This document shows positions 63,644 to 64,000 of a DNA stretch of 64,000 nt, piece by piece. The notes beneath the pieces were generated by a model that saw only the letters and a list, made by a program, of their open reading frames with translations, searched no databases and had not been told where the DNA came from. The stretch lies in assembly GCA_019925095.2 (NCBI GenBank), contig CM034392.1:379501-443500 (forward strand), read 5' to 3'. A program made the position numbers and the translations under genes. The number at the start of each line of letters is the position of its first letter. Positions within the stretch are counted from its first letter, which is position 1. Origin of the DNA: Dendrolimus kikuchii. Taxonomy: Eukaryota; Arthropoda; Insecta; Lepidoptera; Lasiocampidae.

Positions 63644-64000
63644 ATACTTTTCATAGAGCCTCTAATCTGCTGCGTGTTTGAGCAGGTACAACTACAAGTT
63701 TAAGTTTGAAAAGCTACTTAAAATGTTGTTAAATATTATCATTTATAAAACGACCGTCGTTTGTAGTATTTCTGAGTAAAAACAAGAATTCTGCATGTTA
63801 AGAAACTGGTTGGTATCTCCTTGCTGGAATCTATAAATTATAGGCAAGTCAATTATGCGGAACGTACAGCCGTAACTAAGCTTGGGGTCAGTGACAGCAG
63901 TGGCCATGGACGAGCATGGGTCTTGACCGAAAGCTCAGATACTATCACAAAGCCACACTCACTATTTAAGAGAATTAGTCATTTGATTTTGATGCGCTGT
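63644..64000. other. Intergenic stretch to the window end, nothing recognised
   Basis: No repeat match or frame; a gene beginning beyond the window cannot be excluded. Confidence 0.35.

Overview
This window looks like intergenic DNA from a moth or butterfly (Lepidoptera). The sequence is AT-rich and packed with interspersed repeats of types known from lepidopteran genomes. These include RTE-like LINE tails ending in (ATGT)n, a 0.3-kb poly-A repeat with the 'GGTGGTAGGGCATTTGCCCGACTGG' type core, non-autonomous Helitrons ending CTAG|T, and MITEs starting AACCGACTTC. I found no intact host protein-coding gene, rRNA gene or convincing tRNA gene. All recognisable protein-coding sequence is broken retrotransposon: C-terminal reverse-transcriptase pieces and one integrase tail. 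A 100-base N run at 11994-12093 is an assembly gap. Species and chromosome cannot be told from the sequence.

Family names used below are mine. RTE = LINE whose protein ends VVRAYPARELA and whose 3' tail is (ATGT)n; about 25 copies, all 5'-truncated. RepA = ~315-bp repeat running ATCCGTGCAGGAACGG...CTCCTGCAATAAAA(n); about 23 copies on both strands. RepB = ~330-370-bp poly-A repeat with a small hairpin near its 3' end; 4 copies. LTR1 = solo long terminal repeat TGTTAC...CGTAACA with 4-bp target duplications; 7 copies. Hel1 and Hel2 = two Helitron-like families. MITE1 = AACCGACTTC element; MITE2 = CAACACACTTG element. R1g = GC-rich LINE 3' end containing GGGGTTTTAGTGGGTAT. LINE-T = LINE 3' end with a TTTGAA tail.

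Layout. 1-5.2 kb: LTR1, LINE tails, an LTR-retrotransposon remnant (integrase tail, polypurine tract, LTR) split by an RTE insertion, a 0.7-kb inverted repeat, and a Helitron. 5.3-11.3 kb: SINE-like and RepA copies. 11.4-14.5 kb: GC-rich retroelement segments, the gap, LINE-T and a complete solo LTR1. 14.6-22.4 kb: RepA, Hel1, Hel2, a Jockey-like RT pseudogene, a 170-bp triplication, and a LINE-T split by a Helitron and a RepA. 23.3-25.6 kb: a TIR-bounded 98/99-bp satellite island broken by nested LINEs. 25.6-29 kb: hairpin MITE, DNA transposon, LTR1 split by RTE. 29-37 kb: MITE1, LINE fragments, R1g with a 19-bp target duplication, Tigger-like and Helitron elements. 37-48.7 kb: the second-longest RTE copy, a hairpin element, RepB, and LTR1 with nested RTE. 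48.7-50.7 kb: a 141-bp tandem array between two tRNA-like SINEs. 51-58.3 kb: expanded MITE1, a perfect 70-bp inverted repeat, tandemly duplicated MITE2, a dimeric Helitron array. 58.5-64 kb: LTR1 split by R1g, the longest RTE copy fused to RepA, and more LTR1.

There is no operon or pathway to describe. Nesting and target-site duplications give a relative order of insertion: LTR1, LINE-T, the satellite island and the LTR remnant are older, while RTE, RepA, R1g and Hel1 inserted into them later. No new biological system with a defensible function was found. The most unusual structures are the TIR-bounded satellite, the 141-bp array, the perfect 70-bp inverted repeat, and the ultra-short LINE insertions with perfect target duplications.
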